Positions 25,120 to 64,000 of a stretch of 64,000 bases of DNA are shown one piece after another. The position numbers and the translations under genes are program-made. Numbering within the stretch: position 1 is the first letter of the stretch; each line of letters opens with the position of its first letter. Source of the DNA: Eledone cirrhosa (Eukaryota; Mollusca; Cephalopoda; Octopoda; Eledonidae); assembly GCA_964016885.1 (NCBI GenBank), contig OZ024748.1, forward strand, positions 38,514,547-38,578,546, given 5' to 3'. Under the pieces are notes generated by a model. It had not been told where the DNA came from. It was given only the letters and a program-made list of their open reading frames with translations, and made no database searches.

Positions 25120-25697
25120 TCCTGGACTGGGTGCTTTTTATTGTGATACCTACACTACCACCTTACAGGGTGGACTGGGTGTTGTTGTGACACCTGTACT
25201 ACCACCTTACAGGGTGGACTGGGTGTTGTGATACCTACACTACCACCTTACTGGGTCTTGTGACACCTACACTACCACCTTACAGGGTGGACTGGGTGTT
25301 GTTGTGACACCTGTACTACCACCTCACAGGGTGGACTGGGTGTTGTGATACCTACACTACCACCTTACTGGGTCTTGTGACACCTACGCTACCACCTTAC
25401 AGGGTGGACTTGTGACACCTGTACTACTTACCACCTTACAGAGTGGAGTGGGTGTTGTGACACCTACACTACCACTTTACAGAGTGGATTGGGTGTTGTG
25501 ACACCTACGCTACCACCTTACAGGGTGGACTGGGTGTTGTGACACCTACGCTACCACCTTACAGGGTGGACTGGGTGTTGTGACACCTACGCTACCACCT
25601 TACTGGGTGTTGTGACACCTATGCTACCACCTTACAGGGTGGACTGGGTGTTGTGACGCCTACACTACCACCTTACAGGGTGGACTGGGTGCTATTG
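25120..25697. repeat. Minisatellite, about 41-bp unit, upstream of HELLS exon 1
   Basis: The unit is ACCACCTTACAGGGTGGACT then GGGTGTTGTGACACCTACACT, with length variants. Read on the minus strand it matches the monomer of the 31.0-kb and 34.8-49.0-kb arrays and the SINE body repeat at 50978-51085. It ends about 50 bp before the acceptor at 25743. Confidence 0.92.
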
Positions 25698-25743
25698 TGG
25701 CTGCAGTGAGAATGTTCTTCACTAGACTGTCTCTTTATTACAG

Positions 25744-60505
<34,762 letters not shown>

Positions 60506-60750
60506 TAATCCAAACCAAAAACAAAATCAAAACAAAAAACAAGACTACATTCATTTTTTTTTTTTTTTTTTTTAAATGTTTTTGGTGTTTATCATTTCAT
60601 AATGTTAATAACTTTTTTTTTTTTCCTTGTCATCTTATTTTCATTGTCTGTTTCTGAAACAAAACAAAGAAAGAATGTCTGTTATACTTTGGAAGGGTCA
60701 TCTTGTCCTAATATTGCCCTGGAAATAATAAAACACACTCAGTTTGGTTT
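60506..60750 (+). other. HELLS: HELLS 3' UTR with poly(A) signal
   Basis: It has T-runs at about 60548-60573 and 60612-60623. AATAAA is at 60727-60732, about 225 bp after the stop. The signal lies inside the left arm of the fold-back element at 60669-61081. The transcript end beyond it is inferred. Confidence 0.6.
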
Positions 60751-61081
60751 GGTTTTTGCTTTAGTATATTTTTATATTTCTATAAATAATTTAACTGGTA
60801 ATCAATGTTTATTATTGATTGACCAACAGTTAAAAATATAAATATGAATAAGTTCTTTCATCACACATATCTGTGACATCTTCAGTGTGATGAAAGAACT
60901 TTAAGAAACTATATTTTTAACTGTTGGTCAATCAATGATAAACATTGATTACCAGCTAAATTAATTATAGAAATATAAAAATATACTGAAGCAAAAACCA
61001 AACCAAACAGTGAGTGTGTTTTACTATTTTGGGGGTAATATTAGGACAAGATGACCCTTCCAAAATATAACATCTCTTTTA
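60669..61081. repeat. Fold-back element E overlapping the HELLS 3' UTR
   Basis: Arms at about 60669-60866 and 60885-61081 pair along most of their length (for example GGAAGGGTCATCTTGTCCTA and its complement near 61033-61062), with an inner 15-bp perfect stem GTTCTTTCATCACAC (60852-60866) against 60885-60899. CTGAAGA and GAAA are present on the minus strand (60879-60885 and 60856-60859), but the bases between them pair poorly. The left arm supplies AATAAA at 60727, where the right arm has AGTAAA. Confidence 0.85.
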
Positions 61082-61332
61082 ACACACGATTTCATATTAA
61101 ATACATTGCTGCTAATAATGTTACAATGTTTCACATCTCTTTCGTTAAAGGATTGCTCTCTCACCCCTCTCAGGGCCTAATTACCCCTTAATCAGGACCT
61201 AATAAATCTCTTTATTCAAATCAATGTATAAATTATAATATATAAAGTTTCTAATTCCTTTCCTTTTTTGTTTTGTTTTATTTTATTTTATTTTATTGAC
61301 TGGTTGTTTTTTCACATCATTGCACCCTCCAC
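61082..61332. other. Downstream flank, no gene seen
   Basis: AT-rich, with a TTTTATTTTA run at about 61270-61300, then a junction into the 29/31-bp minisatellite. Confidence 0.45.
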
Positions 61333-62720
61333 TGGACCCCACATGTCGTGATTGACTACACCCACGGCCACATGTGTCGGTCATGACTACACCCATGGCC
61401 ACATGTGTCGGTCATGACTACACCCCTGGCCACGTGTGTAGGTCATGACTACACCCCCGGCCACGTGTCGGTCATGACTACACCCACGGCCACATGTGTT
61501 GGTCATGACTACACCCATGGCCACGTGTCGGTCATGACTACACCCACGGCCACATGTGTTGGTCATGACTACACCCACGGCCACGTGTCGGTCATGACTA
61601 CACCCACGGCCACATGTGTTGGTCATGACTACACCCATGGCCACGTGTCGGTCATGACTACACCCACGGCCACATGTGTTGGTCATGACTACACCCACGG
61701 CCACGTGTCGGTCATGACTACACCCACGGCCACATGTGTTGGTCATGACTACACCCATGGCCACGTGTCGGTCATGACTACACCCACGGCCACATGTGTT
61801 GGTCATGACTACACCCATGGCCACATGTGTCGGTCATGACTACACCCACGACCACATGTGTTGGTCATGACTACACCCATGGCCACGTGTCGGTCATGAC
61901 TACACCCATGGCCACATGTGTCGGTCATGACTACACCCACGGCCACGTGTCGGTCATGACTACACCCACGGCCACATGTGTTGGTCATGACTACACCCAC
62001 GGCCACATGTGTCGGTCATGACTACACCCACGGCCACATGTGTCGGTCATGACTACACCCATGGCCACGTGTGCCTGTTGTTGACTACACCCACGGCCAC
62101 ATGTGTCGGCCACGACTACACCCTCGGCCACATGTGTCGGTCATGACTACACTCACGGCCACATGTGTCGGTCATGACTACACTCACGGCCACATGTGTC
62201 GGTCATGACTACACCCACGGCCACGTGTGTAGGTCATGACTACACCCATGGCCACATGTGTCGGTCATGACTACACCCACGGCCACATGTGTCGGTCATG
62301 ACTACACCCATGGCCACGTGTGCCTGTTGTTGACTACACCCACGGCCACATGTGTCGGCCATGACTACACCCTCGGCCACATGTGTTGGTCATGACTACA
62401 TCCATGGCCACATGTGTCGGTCATGACTACGCCCACGGCTACATGTGTCGGTCATGACCACACCCACGGCCACATGTGTTGGGCATGGCTACACCCATGG
62501 CCACATGTGTCGGTCATGACTACACCCACGGCCACATGTGTCGGTCATGACTAGACCCACGGCCACATGTGTCGGTCATGACTACACCCACAGCCACATG
62601 TGTCGGTCATGGCTACACCCACGGCCACATGTGGTTGGCTACACCCATGGCCACATGTGTCTGTCATGGCTACACCCATAGCCACGTGTCAGTCATGACC
62701 ACACCCACAATTACATGCCA
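61333..62720. repeat. 29/31-bp minisatellite rich in E-box sites, downstream of HELLS
   Basis: About 45 units of GGTCATGACTACACCCACGG, CCACATGTGTC. The 29-bp form has CCACGTGTC in place of CCACATGTGTC. Each unit carries either the palindrome CACATGTG (two overlapping CANNTG) or CACGTG. From 61460 to 61800 the two forms alternate as a dimer of about 60 bp. Frames on both strands are repeat artefacts. Confidence 0.95.
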
Positions 62721-62999
62721 CGTGTCTGCCATAGTGAAGGCCCTAATGGTGTCTCAAGATTCTAAGTTCTTCCTCAGAACATATGACACATTAGGTCACT
62801 GACACTAGCGAAGTTGTCAGAGTTTGGCCAGCTTTCTATGGCAGGGTACCCTTTCAAACCACAGCAAAACCATTTTTAGACACTTTCTGCCTAATCTTTA
62901 CAAGATATTAACAACACATGAACCCATGTTCCAAACAGCCCCTACACCCAACAAAGTCTTTTTCATGAGGATGTTGATTATCTAAAATAATGCTTTCTT
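62721..62999. other. Unique DNA between minisatellite and SINE
   Basis: No frame, repeat or structure was recognised in this stretch. Confidence 0.4.
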
Positions 63000-63186
63000 A
63001 TTTAGGCACAAGGACAACAATTTTTTTTTTTGTTGATTAAATCGACCCCAGTGCATTACTGGTACTTTATTTTATCGACCCCCTAAGGATGAAAGGCAAA
63101 GCTAACCTCGGCGGGATTTGAACTCAGAACATAAAGTGCCGCAAAGCATGGAGTCCAATGCTCTACCTATACTGCCAATCCACCGT
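63000..63186 (-). repeat. SINE, minus orientation
   Basis: On the minus strand: CGGTGGATTGGCAGTATAGG, B-box GAGTTCAAATCCCGCC, TTTGCCTTTCATCC, GATAAAATAAAGTACCAG, GGGTCGATTTAATCAAC, then an A-run, TTGTCCTTGTGCC. Confidence 0.9.
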
Positions 63187-63194
63187 ACTCTAAA

Positions 63195-63306
63195 ATAATT
63201 GTTTCTACTTTTGGCACAAGGCCAGCAATTATCCCAGTGTATTACTGGTACTTTATTTTATCGACCCCGTAAGGATGAAAAGTAAAGTTAACCTCGGCGG
63301 GATTAC
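63195..63306 (-). repeat. SINE 3' part, minus orientation
   Basis: On the minus strand: AATCCCGCCGAGGTTAACTT, ATAAAATAAAGTACCAGTAA, GCTGGCCTTGTGCC, GTAGAAACAATTATTTTAG. A short duplication, ACCGTACTCTAAAATAATT, occurs on both sides (63183-63201 and 63306-63324), a probable target-site duplication. Confidence 0.85.
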
Positions 63307-63604
63307 CGTACTCTAAAATAATTAAAATAAAACAAGACCAACTTATGAATAAACAAAACAGCTATTAACACCATGTAGAGACTAACAATATCATGAAAGC
63401 CTTGCATTTATTGTAAAACTTTAATGAATTTATTTAACAATGAATGTTAGCAAAATTATAAAAGCAACACATTTTTTTCTCTATGAAAATCTCCAATTTT
63501 ACCTTTTTATAGTTGTAACTTCCTACCATAATCTAAAATCTTGCTGTGGCTTTTAATTTATGATCAGATATTATAATAGTTAACTTCCACATTATATATA
63601 TATA

Positions 63605-63800
63605 TATAATTAACATTTTATTTCTCACTCTAGCACAGCTGATACATAAATGTAAGTATGCATACGTACAACGCATAATAGACACACATATATATATATA
63701 TATATGTACATATGGGTTATATCGAACGTTAATAATAATATTTGGTACGTTTGCAAAGAAACGGCTCGATGAAGATGTGCCAATGACTAATCGTCATCCA
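63605..63800. repeat. Diverged copy of the 19.2-kb fold-back family
   Basis: TTTTATTTCTCACTC, GTAAGTATGCATACGTAC, (TA)n, then a decayed GAACGTTAATAATAATATTT block match 19200-19420 in order. The right arm is not evident. Confidence 0.5.
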
Positions 63801-63837
63801 TTTATTCAACATTGCATACTTACAAATATATATATTT

Positions 63838-63977
63838 ATCAAGTTTATTATAGAAATGGTTTCTACAGGACGAGAACTGTTTCATTTAAAAGAAATCATC
63901 AGGAAAGCTTTCTTGGTGATTTATTTTGAATGAAACAGTTCTAGTCCTGTAGGAGCCATTTCTATATTAAACTTGAT
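63838..63977. repeat. Fold-back element F carrying hammerhead-like motifs in both arms
   Basis: Arms at 63838-63902 and about 63903-63977 are reverse complements with mismatches (ATCAAGTTTATTATAGAAAT against its complement). The minus-strand arm has a full hammerhead-like core. The plus-strand arm keeps GAAACAG..CTGTA but has TTGGTGA where CTGATGA is expected. It is the same family as 58380-58450. Confidence 0.75.
63858..63908 (-). ncRNA. Hammerhead-ribozyme-like motif, best copy
   Basis: On the minus strand: GCTTTC (plus 63903-63908), CTGATGA (63896-63902), TTTCTTTTAAAT (weak stem II), GAAA (63880-63883), CAG, 8-nt loop, CTG (stem III, three pairs), U, A (63865, 63864), then GAAACC (63858-63863), which pairs with GCTTTC at five of six positions (stem I). 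Predicted cleavage follows the A at 63864. The related copy at 58384 has a better stem II, suggesting one ancestral ribozyme. Catalysis is untested. Confidence 0.55.
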
Positions 63978-64000
63978 GTTTACACTCCATTAATGTATTG

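Noticed and set aside
60856..60885. Hammerhead core in fold-back element E
   Set aside because: CTGAAGA and GAAA occur on the minus strand, but the 19 bases between them give only a weak four-pair stem with mismatches; it is at most a decayed core.
61387..62802. Frames of about 145 codons on both strands downstream of HELLS
   Set aside because: They are made by the 29/31-bp minisatellite; both strands are open, with periodic peptides.

Overview
The window looks like nuclear DNA of a mollusc, most probably a cephalopod of octopus type. It carries one intron-rich animal gene set in very repeat-rich DNA: long (TA)n microsatellites, many copies of tRNA-derived SINEs whose body ends in a GCTGGCCTTGTGCC-type block with an ATT-rich tail, non-LTR retrotransposon debris, and huge minisatellites. 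No prokaryotic feature is seen.

Layout. 1-10876: a G-poor tandem array that runs off the left edge. 10877-12572: unique DNA and a cluster of SINE pieces. 12573-18442: a nearly full-length but broken Tx1/L1-type non-LTR retrotransposon on the minus strand, with ORF1 and ORF2, between two SINEs of the same orientation. 18443-25120: repeat-rich intergenic DNA with fold-back elements in (TA)n, a probable solo LTR, a 5'-inverted RTE-like insertion and SINEs. 25744-60505: twenty plus-strand exons of a HELLS/LSH (SMARCA6) SNF2-family chromatin remodeler. The exons join in phase to about 987 codons; all the helicase motifs are present, and the first one or two exons are the least certain. 60506-60750: 3' UTR with AATAAA, overlapping a fold-back repeat. 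61333-62720: a 29/31-bp minisatellite full of CANNTG and CACGTG sites. 62721-64000: SINEs and fold-back repeats.

Nearly every HELLS intron holds its own tandem array. The largest is about 14.2 kb of a 50-bp unit between exons 11 and 12. Several arrays (25.1, 31.0 and 34.8-49.0 kb, with lone monomers near 33.9, 51.0, 54.8 and 56.4 kb) have related monomers, and these match the internal 48-bp repeat of a SINE body. This suggests one SINE segment seeded repeated minisatellite births within one gene.

The most unusual signal is a set of fold-back repeats, mostly in or beside (TA)n, whose arms carry a hammerhead-ribozyme-like core: CTGANGA, a hairpin, then GAAA. The best copies are at 63858-63908 (minus strand) and 58384-58434 (plus strand, sense in the last HELLS intron). 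Both have a plausible stem I, stem III and UA cleavage dinucleotide. Two other elements (20561-20832 and 59024-59343) have 12-bp stems exactly between CTGATGA and GAAA in both arms. A link to Penelope-like elements or retrozymes is inference.
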